From Stanieria cyanosphaera PCC 7437 (lineage in GTDB: Bacteria; Cyanobacteriota; Cyanobacteriia; Cyanobacteriales; Xenococcaceae), in assembly GCF_000317575.1 (NCBI RefSeq), contig NC_019748.1, forward strand, positions 4,050,501-4,114,500: DNA of 64,000 nt. The letters run 5' to 3'. The translations under genes were made by a program, and so were the position numbers. The notes under the pieces are model-generated. The model saw only the letters and a list, made by a program, of their open reading frames with translations, did not search any database and was not told the origin of the DNA. This document shows, piece after piece, positions 35,600 through 44,346 of this stretch (positions are counted from its first letter, which is position 1; every line of letters starts with the position of its first letter).

Positions 35600-36082
35600 T
35601 TAAGCCTCGTGAGTATTAGCAAGATATTCACTAGCTTTGGCTTTAGTATCTTGTAATTGAGTAATCATCGAACGAGTAATTAACTTACCTTCTTCAACTA
35701 AAACTTTGCCAGATATGGGGTGTAAGATATTTTGCTCGGCGCGACGACCAATTAAAGTTTCTAAATCATCAAATTGGCTGACGTACATCCCCGCAGGTAA
35801 CTCAATGATTACTCCTTCTCCTAAAACCCTAGCTTGACAAGCTAAACGAGAATTAACTTGACAGGTAGTAATTAATCCTAAAGTTCTTTGTTCGCGACGA
35901 TTAATTGGCGAAAGACTTGCCATGCCATCTTTGATGTAAACGTGGCAGGTAGAACACATCCCACGACCGTTACATTCATCATTAATATTAAGTTCATTTT
36001 TTAATAATCCCGAGAGAAGATTATCATTAGTCTTAACTAAGGTTTCTTGCCCAAGAGGGTCAACTTTGATTGCTTTAGCCAC
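35600..36082 (-). CDS. 2Fe-2S ferredoxin-domain protein (slr0148-type)
   Basis: The 160-residue protein has an N-terminal ferredoxin fold with CNGRGMCSTCHVYI (C-x5-C-x2-C) and RLACQARVLG, like adrenodoxin/thioredoxin-like ferredoxins rather than PetF. About 60 residues follow the cluster domain (ISGKVLVEEGKLITRSMI), which I do not recognise. It matches the slr0148 position in the Pap operon. Gaps of 34 and 23 bases to its neighbours suggest co-transcription. Confidence 0.85.
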   Translation of the reverse strand: MAKAIKVDPLGQETLVKTNDNLLSGLLKNELNINDECNGRGMCSTCHVYIKDGMASLSPINRREQRTLGLITTCQVNSRLACQARVLGEGVIIELPAGMYVSQFDDLETLIGRRAEQNILHPISGKVLVEEGKLITRSMITQLQDTKAKASEYLANTHEA

Positions 36083-36105
36083 AGTGATTTAGCCTTGAAT
36101 GAAGA

Positions 36106-36783
36106 TCAATCTTGATGAATAACTTCGTTATGACAAAGACGACTAAGAATGGTGCTATGGTCTTGTTGTTCTTCTATCCAAGCTTCTGCGGGCTTAAGCC
36201 GTTTAGCTAAACCTAAAATAAAATGATTACACTCTGCTCCCAATGATTCGCAAGAGGTTTGGACACAGTGTAAATTTTGTCCAGTTAATTGACTAAAAAA
36301 GGCACTTAAAATACCTGCCTCAACAAAACAAATCGGTTTATTGCTAGATAGTTCGAGTGAAGCAAAAGCTGAATTAACAACTTGAACAATTAAAAATCCC
36401 TGTTGATAATAGTCCATGTCGAGATTGATTGTTCCCCAGCCATGAGTTTGCCAACATTGCTTGAAACATTGTAAAAATTCAATCATTTCCATCTGAGCTA
36501 AAGGTTTGCCATAATATTCGCTAACTTCTTCAGCAAAACGACGATAAAAATTTTTGCCCCACCAAAAACCACAATTAAATAGAACTATTCCTGTAGCAGG
36601 TCCTAATTCTTGCTTTATGCCTTGGTAAATTCCTTGCAACATTACTTCAGGTAAAGCAATCAAACGCGCTCCTTGACGATTTTCGATCAAGCCAAATTCT
36701 ATATCACCCTGAAGATAAGCATCTGGAGCAAAATAGTTTCCCCTTAAGGAACTATCTTGAATAAGATCGGCAATTGTAATCAT
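36106..36783 (-). CDS. V4R-domain protein (slr0147-type)
   Basis: A 225-residue soluble protein of the V4R (4-vinyl reductase) group, a small-molecule-binding domain related to the BchJ family. Typical parts are GIVLFNCGFWWGKNFYRRFAEE, the WGTINLDMDYYQQGF strand, and the Cys-containing end HCVQTSCESLGAECNHFILG. BchJ-like V4R domains bind tetrapyrrole-like or hydrophobic ligands. Here the role is linked by synteny to photosystem II assembly. It is paired with a second V4R gene at the start of the operon. Confidence 0.85.
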   Translation of the reverse strand: MITIADLIQDSSLRGNYFAPDAYLQGDIEFGLIENRQGARLIALPEVMLQGIYQGIKQELGPATGIVLFNCGFWWGKNFYRRFAEEVSEYYGKPLAQMEMIEFLQCFKQCWQTHGWGTINLDMDYYQQGFLIVQVVNSAFASLELSSNKPICFVEAGILSAFFSQLTGQNLHCVQTSCESLGAECNHFILGLAKRLKPAEAWIEEQQDHSTILSRLCHNEVIHQD

Positions 36784-36876
36784 TTTTTAAATACCTCGGC
36801 AAAATTAATTTCAAACTTTCACTTGATTTGATTGGCTTTGAGGTGTTGCTAGGGTAAGTGAATTGGGATACCTTAT

Positions 36877-37362
36877 TTATCCTCCTATTTCAATGGGAGT
36901 ACGTTCCCCTAATAACTTTGTCTGCGCCATGAGCAAAAAAGGTTCTATTAAATCAAACTGTTCTTGAGATAGAAATTGCTGTAAGCTTGTTTGTAAAAAT
37001 TCATACAGTTTAGTTTCAATCTCTTGCAATTGATGAGCTTTAATCTGAGGAGCAAGCCATTCTAGCAAACGACGCTGCAAAAATTCTGGATTATTTAACA
37101 GCATTGCCATGCTACAGTTACGCATCACTAATAACCAATGCTTTAAAGCTTTTTCTATGAGTTGTTCCTGTTGATCGGGAAAAACATCTAACAATTGATT
37201 AGCTACAGTCTGGAAAATATCAATTTCTCGATCGCGTATACTTTTATAAGTCTTTAAACGTTGAGCTAGAGAATCGGTATGATGTTTAAACGCTTTTATT
37301 TCTTCCGATTGTAAGTAGTGGTCTTCTGCCTGATACCAAAAAGCTTGAAGATCAGAATGCAT
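36877..37362 (-). CDS. Phycobilisome-like helical protein (slr0146-type)
   Basis: A 161-residue helical protein, a distant relative of the 158-residue gene downstream: DRETDIF-like motif SIRDREIDIFQTVANQLLD, MRNCSMAMLLNNPEFLQRRL around the former bilin site, and a helical C-terminus. No C-x-R-D bilin motif is visible. In Synechocystis slr0146 holds this place. The gap to the upstream gene is only 11 bases. Confidence 0.7.
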   Translation of the reverse strand: MHSDLQAFWYQAEDHYLQSEEIKAFKHHTDSLAQRLKTYKSIRDREIDIFQTVANQLLDVFPDQQEQLIEKALKHWLLVMRNCSMAMLLNNPEFLQRRLLEWLAPQIKAHQLQEIETKLYEFLQTSLQQFLSQEQFDLIEPFLLMAQTKLLGERTPIEIGG

Positions 37363-37373
37363 AAGATTAACCT

Positions 37374-37742
37374 TTAAAATAATTCTGTTAAATCAGCAAT
37401 GTTCATTGTTGGAGTAGAAGCTTGAGCGACGTTCTTTTCTATCTTGAGCGGTGAGAAAGCAGCAATTTTAGGTTTTCCTTCCCAGTCAAAATAGCCAAAT
37501 AATTGCTCTACGGGTAAAGTCAAAGAAAAATCAACCTTAGTTGTTTGATTCGTTTCATTAGTTAAGGCTTTACCTTGCCAGTTAGCATGGCTAAAAAATT
37601 CTTCAAGACTCAAAATTTGCCAATTAGAAAAAAGCTGAGATTCGATTTCTGATGAAGAAGAAACTTTTTGCCTCACAACACCTTGCCAGTTGGCATAGCT
37701 AAAAAATTCTTCAAGACTCAGAATCTGCCAGCGATCGCTCAT
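37374..37742 (-). CDS. Slr0145-like protein with three FFxxxNWxG repeats
   Basis: A 122-residue protein built on three copies of one motif: WQILSLEEFFSYANWQG (near 5), WQILSLEEFFSHANWQG (near 41) and LTLPVEQLFGYFDWEG (near 75). The first two are almost identical even at the DNA level, suggesting recent duplication. A short Ser/Thr tail follows. No known domain was recognised; the conserved aromatic peptide could be a docking motif for another Pap protein. Its start overlaps the stop of the upstream V4R gene by four bases (ATGA), so translation is coupled. Confidence 0.75.
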   Translation of the reverse strand: MSDRWQILSLEEFFSYANWQGVVRQKVSSSSEIESQLFSNWQILSLEEFFSHANWQGKALTNETNQTTKVDFSLTLPVEQLFGYFDWEGKPKIAAFSPLKIEKNVAQASTPTMNIADLTELF

Positions 37743-38464
37743 GCCAGATATTCTCCGTTATGTAATCTTTTTTCAATATCTTTAGCAGTAGCTCCTTCGT
37801 TATGCCAGAAGGTTGCAGCATCGATGCGGTCTTTTTTACCTAAAAGAAATTTACAATAGGTTTCTCCCATGGCATAACATTGAATTTCAATACAATTTAA
37901 GTCTTTTTGAACTAAATCGCTAAAAAATCCTGCTAATAATCCAGCATAAATATGACAAACAGGTTTACCTACATTACCTAAAGTACGAGCAACGGCGGAA
38001 TCAAAGATGTTGATAAACATAAATCCGTTGTTTTGTTCACTCAAGTCAACATCCCAATTTCCCCAGCCTTGTGTTGCAAAAGGCCACCACCATGCTTCTA
38101 AGACATGATGAAGATTTTTTTGGCTAATGTCTTGCTCGTATTGATACTCATTCATAAACCATTGACGAAAGAAACTGGCATCTCTTTTACCCCATTCTTT
38201 TCCAATGTTATACATGACAACTGAAGCAGCACTGCCTACTTCTTCTTCTAAACCTTCAATTAAACCAATAATAAAATCTTCTGTTACAAAAATATTTCGA
38301 GATTGATTCCAATCAATTACTGTTCCAGTTTCTGCCTGAAAGGAAAAGAAATCATCAAATAAGTAATGATTATGTTTTTGGGGATATTTAGCGCGCAACA
38401 AATGTTGATTTTGATTAGGAATTTTTATTGATTTTTTAGTTTGTTCTGGTTGAATAAAAACCAT
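37739..38464 (-). CDS. V4R-domain protein (slr0144-type), first Pap gene
   Basis: A 241-residue V4R-domain protein: SAASVVMYNIGKEWGKRD, the strand GWGNWDVDLSEQNNGFMFI, GKPVCHIYAGLLAGFFSDL and the Cys-bearing end LNCIEIQCYAMGETYCKFLLG. It is homologous to the V4R gene at 36106. It is the first gene of the nine-gene operon, so the promoter should lie in the AT-rich DNA upstream of 38464. In Synechocystis slr0144 is likewise first. Ligand unknown; assignment by domain and order. Confidence 0.87.
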   Translation of the reverse strand: MVFIQPEQTKKSIKIPNQNQHLLRAKYPQKHNHYLFDDFFSFQAETGTVIDWNQSRNIFVTEDFIIGLIEGLEEEVGSAASVVMYNIGKEWGKRDASFFRQWFMNEYQYEQDISQKNLHHVLEAWWWPFATQGWGNWDVDLSEQNNGFMFINIFDSAVARTLGNVGKPVCHIYAGLLAGFFSDLVQKDLNCIEIQCYAMGETYCKFLLGKKDRIDAATFWHNEGATAKDIEKRLHNGEYLA

Positions 38465-39084
38465 ATTATCGACTTCCTACTCGATTTTAACTATAATTAA
38501 TTATTCTGTTTATTTTCAAAAACTCTTTAGTAAGATAAATTGATTCTTCTAACATTAATGTAGTTCGATTTTAAATTAGTAATATTTTTAATACCTCAGT
38601 AAAATCAACGATTATTATTTAAAATTAACTACCAAAGTTATTATTGTAAAAATTATTTTTTATTTAAAAAACTTAATAAAAATTAAAGTTTATATGTATT
38701 TATTTTTTAATATTTTTTAGATTGAAAACTAAATTAGTTTCAAGAAAAATTTGACTAATTTAATAGCAAATCTGGACAAAAAAGTCAAGGTGATTTTTCT
38801 AAACTTTGAGATATAGCATTTCTAAATCATTTCTTTTGTCTTCTACTTGTTGACAAGAATTTATGTTCACAAATCATACTAAATTCTGTTGATATATAAT
38901 AAGTAGTCGAGCAAAATAGAAAATTTAAAATGTGTAAATAATTATGCTTAAGTATTTACTTAAAAGCAAGCTTAAGGCAGAAGTATCTGAGTCTAATTAA
39001 AACCTTTAACCAAAAGTATGCTTTAGTAATCGGATGCAGTGATTATACGCAAATAATATAAATTAAATAATTAATAGCTTACTA
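38465..39084. other. AT-rich region upstream of the Pap operon
   Basis: The gap is 620 bases and very AT-rich. It should contain the Pap operon promoter. A small ATAGC-ended element lies at 38813-38900 in the opposite orientation to the one at 6751. No open frame was seen. Confidence 0.5.
38813..38900. repeat. Small ATAGC-ended element, copy 2
   Basis: It starts ATAGCATTTCTAAATCATTT and includes CTTCTACTTG, both matching the reverse complement of the element at 6751-6833. It ends AAATTCTGTTGATAT. The ends are weakly inverted. Non-coding. Confidence 0.4.
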
Positions 39085-39360
39085 TTATATATAAGATTTG
39101 AGACGAGCAATAACTAAAGTATTAGTCCATTCTGTTTTAATTAATTCTTGTTTAGTATGCTTAGAAACTAACCACCACCAATCACCTATAACATCAGGTT
39201 TTTCTTGGCGTAGCCATTCTCTCAATCCAATAATTTCTTGAGATTGAACCTCTTGAAGATTAAACCATTGATTTTGCCAAGTTGGTTTTGTGTTTAAAAA
39301 TTGCCAATTAATTGGTGGAATAACTACGCATACTTCTTGCTCAACAATTAACTGAAACAT
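39085..39360 (-). CDS. Small Trp-rich hypothetical protein
   Basis: A 91-residue soluble protein of unknown family, unusually rich in tryptophan (nine or so), for example INWQFLNTKPTWQNQWFNLQ and VIGDWWWLVSKHTKQELIKTEW. There is no signal peptide, membrane segment or known motif. It lies 88 bases after the iron permease start-to-stop neighbour on the same strand. It is probably a real gene given its coherent composition, but function is unknown. Confidence 0.55.
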   Translation of the reverse strand: MFQLIVEQEVCVVIPPINWQFLNTKPTWQNQWFNLQEVQSQEIIGLREWLRQEKPDVIGDWWWLVSKHTKQELIKTEWTNTLVIARLKSYI

Positions 39361-39448
39361 AAGCTTACCTATTTTCTAATCAGTTTTAGAATTGTTTAAG
39401 CCAAGTATGCCCAAAAACCAACAAAAAAAATTCGGGGTCACAAAAACT

Positions 39449-41113
39449 TTAAAAATTGGCACGAAATCTAGCAATTCGGAAACTTAAAAAAATCACTGGA
39501 ATAATTCCTACTAAAACAATTGCTAAAGCAGGTGCAGAAGCTTCTACTAATCTCTCATCAGAAGCGTATTGATAGACTCGAATAGCTAAAGTATCAAAGT
39601 TAAACGGACGAATAACTAAAGTTGCAGGTAACTCTTTCATCACGTCAACAAAGACTAACATGGTTGAAGTTATTAATCCTCCCCACATTAAAGGTGTATG
39701 AACTTTGAGTAAAGTACTGGTTGCGCCATAACCAAGACTACGAGAAGCATCATCCAAATTGGGTGTAATTTTATTCAAGCTTGATTCAATCGAACCAAAA
39801 GCAACGGCTAAAAAACGCACTAAATAAGCAAAAATTAAAGTAGCAATAGTTCCCGATAACAACAAACCAGTAGAAATGCCAAAAGTAGCTTTCATCCAAC
39901 TATCGAAAGCATTGTCAAACTGACCAACAGGAATTAAAGTTCCGACAGCAATTACTGAACCAGGAATAGCATAACCGATCGCACCAATTCTTACTGCACT
40001 ACGCATAATTAAATTAGGTTGTAATCTCTGTCCGTAAGCCATGATCAGGGAAATAATTGTAGCTAATACTGCACTAATAATTGCCAAAATAAAACTATGA
40101 TTAGTTAAACGCCAAAAATCTTTGTCTAAAGTATCTTCAAAATTACTAATTGTTAGTTGTAGTAAATAACTTGCGGGAATGATAAATCCTAAAGCAACGG
40201 GTAGCAAACAACTAAGCCAAGCTAAACTACCTCGAAGCCAACCCAATTGATATTTTGGTAATTGCTGTGTTGCACTGGCAGTTTGATAATAGCGAGCTTG
40301 AGAACGCGACCATCTTTCTAAAACAATTAGAATTAAGACAAATAACATTAAAAAAGCAGCTAATTTGGCTGCTGCTGCTCTTTGCCCCATACCCAACCAG
40401 GTACGATAGATGCCTGTGGTAAAGGTACTAACTCCGAAATATTCAACTGTCCCAAAATCATTGAGAGTTTCCATCAAAGCTAGAGCTAAACCTGCCATAA
40501 TAGATGGTCTAGCTAAAGGTAAAGCTACTGTAAAAAAGCTGCGCCAGGGATTACAACCAAGAGAACGACTGGCTTCTAAGGTACAAACTGATTGTTCTAA
40601 GAATGCGACTCTAGCAAGTAAATAGACATAGGGATACAACACTAAAATCAGCATTACAATTGCACCCCAAAGGGAACGAACATTGGGAAACCAATAATCT
40701 TGAACACTAGTCCAGCCAAATAAATCTCTGAGTCCAGTTTGAACAGGACCAAAATAATCCAACATATATGTATAAGCATAAGCTAATAAGTAGGCTGGTG
40801 CAGCAAGAGGCAGTAGCAATAACCATTCAAACCAACTACTACCCCAAAAGCGACACATAGTAACTAACCAAGCTGTTCCTACTCCAATTACTAAAACACC
40901 TGTACCAACTCCCAACATTAACCATAGGGAGTTAAGAATATAGTCTTTTAAAACAGTTTGAGTTAAATGAGTCCAAACCCCCTCAGAATTGGTAAAGACG
41001 CTGCTAAATACAAAAATTATCGGCATGGCAATGATGATAGCCACTACCAAAACTACGATTGTCCAACCGTTAAATTGAGGAGTTGTAGAGATACGAGTAT
41101 TTTTGAGGATCAT
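39449..41113 (-). CDS. futB: Iron(III) ABC transporter permease, FutB-like
   Basis: A 554-residue permease with about twelve membrane segments in two homologous halves. It carries the EAA-type cytoplasmic loop twice (TLEASRSLGCNPWRSFFTVALP and LDDASRSLGYGATSTLLKVHTP). This is the double-domain form of bacterial iron(III)/thiamine permeases (SfuB, FbpB, FutB). It would import ferric iron across the inner membrane with a periplasmic FutA-type binding protein and FutC ATPase, neither of which is in this window. Thiamine is a less likely substrate. Confidence 0.85.
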   Translation of the reverse strand: MILKNTRISTTPQFNGWTIVVLVVAIIIAMPIIFVFSSVFTNSEGVWTHLTQTVLKDYILNSLWLMLGVGTGVLVIGVGTAWLVTMCRFWGSSWFEWLLLLPLAAPAYLLAYAYTYMLDYFGPVQTGLRDLFGWTSVQDYWFPNVRSLWGAIVMLILVLYPYVYLLARVAFLEQSVCTLEASRSLGCNPWRSFFTVALPLARPSIMAGLALALMETLNDFGTVEYFGVSTFTTGIYRTWLGMGQRAAAAKLAAFLMLFVLILIVLERWSRSQARYYQTASATQQLPKYQLGWLRGSLAWLSCLLPVALGFIIPASYLLQLTISNFEDTLDKDFWRLTNHSFILAIISAVLATIISLIMAYGQRLQPNLIMRSAVRIGAIGYAIPGSVIAVGTLIPVGQFDNAFDSWMKATFGISTGLLLSGTIATLIFAYLVRFLAVAFGSIESSLNKITPNLDDASRSLGYGATSTLLKVHTPLMWGGLITSTMLVFVDVMKELPATLVIRPFNFDTLAIRVYQYASDERLVEASAPALAIVLVGIIPVIFLSFRIARFRANF

Positions 41114-41182
41114 TAGTAGCGATTAAATTTGTTTTAATGATTTGTTTGTTGAGAGTTGTTAGTTATACCATTTCTCAAACAT

Positions 41183-41287
41183 ATAGCAATCCTATTTGAT
41201 TCGTGAATCTAAGTTATCGTCAAAAGGCAAAAGGCAGATGACAGAAGTTAAGTTAATGATTTTTTCATGAATGATTTATGACTGCTG
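41183..41287. repeat. Small ATAGC-ended element, copy 3
   Basis: It starts ATAGCAATCCTATTTGATTC, matching the start of the element at 6751 (ATAGCAATCTTATTT), and ends AATGATTTATGACTGCTGT. Inverted ends share AGCA.TC.TA and a later ATTC.TG. It also shares GCAGA..AAGTTA near the middle. Non-coding. Confidence 0.4.
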
Positions 41288-41356
41288 TAGTTGAAGAAAT
41301 AAAAATAAACAATGAGAAACTTACTTTAGCTCAAAGTTTTGTTTATTCTGATTTCT

Positions 41357-41384
41357 GTATGGGCAATTCATGAATTGCTTCTAC
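41357..41384. repeat. 28-bp palindrome family, copy B (imperfect)
   Basis: The left arm GTATGGGCAATTCA faces TGAATTGCTTCTAC. The inner nine bases pair perfectly and the outer bases have a few mismatches. It has the same layout as the copies at 14413 and 62545. Confidence 0.65.
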
Positions 41385-41412
41385 TAATTCGGTTAATGTA
41401 TGAGAATCGAGA

Positions 41413-41787
41413 TTATTTATTAATCCATTTCCACAGGGGATGACTCGAACCAGAGGCTAAAATTTGTTTGACTTGTTGTTGAAGACGATAACGTTCTCGA
41501 AGAGGTAATCCCCAAATAAGATTGCGACTTTGCCACACTAATACAGAAACAGTTAAACCAATACAAATAGATAGACATAAACTCGATCCAAGATTGTAAC
41601 TCAGGCTATAACGCAGACCAGCCCAGGTAAAATAATCTAATAAGCGTTGAATTTCTGCTCGTAATCCCCATAATCCAAACGTACCAAGTGTTAGCCAGCT
41701 AAAAATCACTAGCGACCATCTAGCATATACTGTTAATTGGTGAAGTCGTTTGACTTTTTTACGTAGATTGGGGTCGAGTTCTGTCAT
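41413..41787 (-). CDS. Small membrane protein in the sec operon
   Basis: A 124-residue protein with two to three hydrophobic segments (about 25-47 and 63-88) and basic ends (opening DPNLRKKVKRLHQLTVYAR). No family recognised. It starts 18 bases after secF ends on the same strand, so it is probably co-transcribed with secD-secF. Whether it works with the translocon is unknown. Confidence 0.65.
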   Translation of the reverse strand: MTELDPNLRKKVKRLHQLTVYARWSLVIFSWLTLGTFGLWGLRAEIQRLLDYFTWAGLRYSLSYNLGSSLCLSICIGLTVSVLVWQSRNLIWGLPLRERYRLQQQVKQILASGSSHPLWKWINK

Positions 41788-41805
41788 GATAATTTTAATT
41801 TAAAC

Positions 41806-42765
41806 CTAGTCTGAAGTAGAACTATTAGCGATCGCGGTTAAGTCGTTTTTTTTACTGTTGCGCCACCAACCGAGTAGAGTACTAGCTACAAAAATACTAG
41901 AATAGGCACCTGCAATAAAACCAATAATTAAAGCTAGAGCAAAATATTTTAAAGTAGCCCCACCAAAGAAAAAAATTGCTACTAAAGGTAAAACAGTGGT
42001 TAAACTAGTGTTGATCGAGCGAGCTAAAGTTTGATTAACGGCATCATCGACAATTTGATCGATTGAGTCATTGGGATTAATCGCCATTGTTTCACGGATG
42101 CGGTCATAAATAACGACTGTATCGTTAACGGAAAATCCCACAATAGTCAGTAAAGATACCAAAAATAAACTGTCTACTTCCACTCCTGCAACTAAACCTA
42201 AAACAGCAAAAACTCCGCAAGTTACGACAACGTCATGAAAAAGAGCCACAATGGCAAAAAAAGCATAGTCAAACTGAAAGCGAACGCTCAAGTAAACGAT
42301 AATGCCAAAAAAGGAAACAATTAAAGCGAGTAATCCCGACGAGAATAATTCCTGCCCAATTGTCGGCCCAACCGAATCAATTTGAATTGTTTTAGGGTCA
42401 AATTGACCAATTTTACTACTAAGAGCTTGTTGAAGTTCAGTTCTGGCATTAACATCGAGGTTTTGCGTCCGAACTGATAATATTTGTTTGTTATCACCTA
42501 GTAACTGGATACTACTACCAGTCAAACCTTGAGCATCTAAAACTTCTCTGACTTGAGTAACTTCAATTGGGCGATCGCAATTTCCTGCTATCGAACAGTC
42601 TCTTTCTACCTGTAAGCGAGTCCCACCAACAAAATCTAACCCTGGTCGTAATGGTGCATTAAGTTGGGTATAACTAATGATCATTGCAATGATACTACCT
42701 AGGATGGCAAGGCTAGAAATAGTCCACCACAAACCACGGGTTTTAGTGACATTTAGTTTATTCAT
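41806..42765 (-). CDS. secF: Protein translocase subunit SecF
   Basis: A 319-residue subunit of the SecDF complex, which uses the proton gradient to pull exported proteins across the membrane. Six membrane segments with a periplasmic P1 domain between the first two. Motifs [16 protein letters not shown], the [20 protein letters not shown] segment and [17 protein letters not shown] are typical. It starts five bases after secD ends. Confidence 0.95.
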   Translation of the reverse strand: MNKLNVTKTRGLWWTISSLAILGSIIAMIISYTQLNAPLRPGLDFVGGTRLQVERDCSIAGNCDRPIEVTQVREVLDAQGLTGSSIQLLGDNKQILSVRTQNLDVNARTELQQALSSKIGQFDPKTIQIDSVGPTIGQELFSSGLLALIVSFFGIIVYLSVRFQFDYAFFAIVALFHDVVVTCGVFAVLGLVAGVEVDSLFLVSLLTIVGFSVNDTVVIYDRIRETMAINPNDSIDQIVDDAVNQTLARSINTSLTTVLPLVAIFFFGGATLKYFALALIIGFIAGAYSSIFVASTLLGWWRNSKKNDLTAIANSSTSD

Positions 42766-42770
42766 TGGTC

Positions 42771-44189
42771 TTAATTGATTGATTTAGGGAGATTGGGACA
42801 GAATAATTCGGGTTTTTGTCTGATTTTAGGAAATCCTAATACAGTCAATAGTAAAAAAGTTCGACTACAAGTAAGAGCGGTAAACATACTTACTCCTACT
42901 CCAATAGCTAAAGTTAAGGCAAACCCTTTAACTAATCCCGAACCAAGCCAAAATAAGGCAATACAAGCAATCAAAGTCGTGACGTTACTATCCAAAATAC
43001 TGGAAAAAGCCCGATAAAAGCCTGATTCTACGGAGCGATAGAGAGTTTTACCTGCTTGCAATTCTTCTCTGGTTCGTTCAAAAATTAAGACATTAGCATC
43101 TACTGCCATACCAATACTAAGGATGAAACCAGCAATACCAGGTAGAGTCATAGTAACTCCGATCAAAGAATAACAAGCAAGAGTAAGTAAGGTGTAAATA
43201 GATAAAGCTAAATCGGCAATTATTCCTGGTAAACGATAATAAACTGCCATAAATACCAAAACCAATATCAAACCAGCCATCCCAGCGTAGATACTGCGAC
43301 GGATACTATCTTGTCCTAAAGTTGCTCCAACGGTACGGTTTTCAACTACTTCCACAGGAAAAGGTAAAGAACCACCGCGAATTTGAATGGCTAAGTCGTT
43401 GGCACTATCTAAGGTAAAATTGCCCGTAATAACCGCTCTACCACCAGCAATTCCTGTATCAGCAAATTCTGCTCCTACTACTGGCGCACTAATTAACTCG
43501 TTATCAAGAAAAATCCCAATACTACGTCCAGTTCCTGCTAAATTTTTGGTTAATTGGGCAAATTTTTTGCCCCCTTCATCATCAAACGCGATCGCAACTT
43601 CCCAGAGATTACCTGCTTGGGTTGGTTGAGGACGAGCATCTTTGAGATTTTTACCCGTTAAATCAACTGACTTAAACAATTGCGCGATCGCTTGATTGGA
43701 TTTTTGTAAAGATTCTTGAAGCTCAGCTATTTGGGTTTGATTTTCAGCAATTTTGCCTGTTTCTTTTAAAACTGCTAATTGTAACTGTAATTGCTGTCGA
43801 ACTTGCGATTCTGCTGCTAATTCGCCTTCAGTTCCTTGAATTTGCTCGCGAAATTCTAATTGTGCTGTACCACCTAAAACTCGTTCTGCTTGTTCGGGGT
43901 CAGTTACACCAGGAAGTTGAACTAAAATTTTATCATTACCAACCGTTTGCACAATCGGTTCAGAAACACCAAGAGCATTGATTCGATTGGTAATAACTTT
44001 CTCAACTGCACTGAGATCGTCGGCTTGAATTTCTTTGACTTGTTCGGTTGGTTTAACCTGAATAGTCAGTTGTGCGCCTCCCCTAAGATCTAAACCTAAC
44101 TGAAAAGGAAGCGTAATTAAAACTGCGATCGCAGCAGCGACCAAAACTACAATCAGAACTAAATAAGCGCGCTGTTTTTGCATTGACAC
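42771..44189 (-). CDS. secD: Protein translocase subunit SecD
   Basis: A 472-residue SecDF subunit with six membrane segments and a large periplasmic P1 domain. [15 protein letters not shown] opens the domain; the C-terminal membrane part has [24 protein letters not shown] and [18 protein letters not shown]. The P1 domain includes a Gln-rich helical insertion (about 110-165) common in cyanobacterial SecD. It heads the secD-secF-small membrane gene run. Confidence 0.95.
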   Translation of the reverse strand: MSMQKQRAYLVLIVVLVAAAIAVLITLPFQLGLDLRGGAQLTIQVKPTEQVKEIQADDLSAVEKVITNRINALGVSEPIVQTVGNDKILVQLPGVTDPEQAERVLGGTAQLEFREQIQGTEGELAAESQVRQQLQLQLAVLKETGKIAENQTQIAELQESLQKSNQAIAQLFKSVDLTGKNLKDARPQPTQAGNLWEVAIAFDDEGGKKFAQLTKNLAGTGRSIGIFLDNELISAPVVGAEFADTGIAGGRAVITGNFTLDSANDLAIQIRGGSLPFPVEVVENRTVGATLGQDSIRRSIYAGMAGLILVLVFMAVYYRLPGIIADLALSIYTLLTLACYSLIGVTMTLPGIAGFILSIGMAVDANVLIFERTREELQAGKTLYRSVESGFYRAFSSILDSNVTTLIACIALFWLGSGLVKGFALTLAIGVGVSMFTALTCSRTFLLLTVLGFPKIRQKPELFCPNLPKSIN

Positions 44190-44346
44190 TCACCTGTGGC
44201 AACAAATGCCATAATAATGCTTTTTGTTAATTCCCAATCACTAATTCAAATATTTTAAGGGAGTAGGGAAGAAGAAGTAATAATTACTAACATAAAGAAA
44301 AGATGGTGCCATCTAGCACAATGTCAGCCTATACTATCAATTTTTT

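Noticed and set aside
41430-41460. A TTCGAGTC-like segment that could suggest a tRNA T-loop on the minus strand.
   Set aside because: It lies inside the small membrane protein gene and reads as codons S-G-S-S-H-P-L-W; no cloverleaf arms surround it.
42775-43629. Two open frames on the plus strand within secD.
   Set aside because: They mirror the conserved secD coding strand and have unlikely composition.
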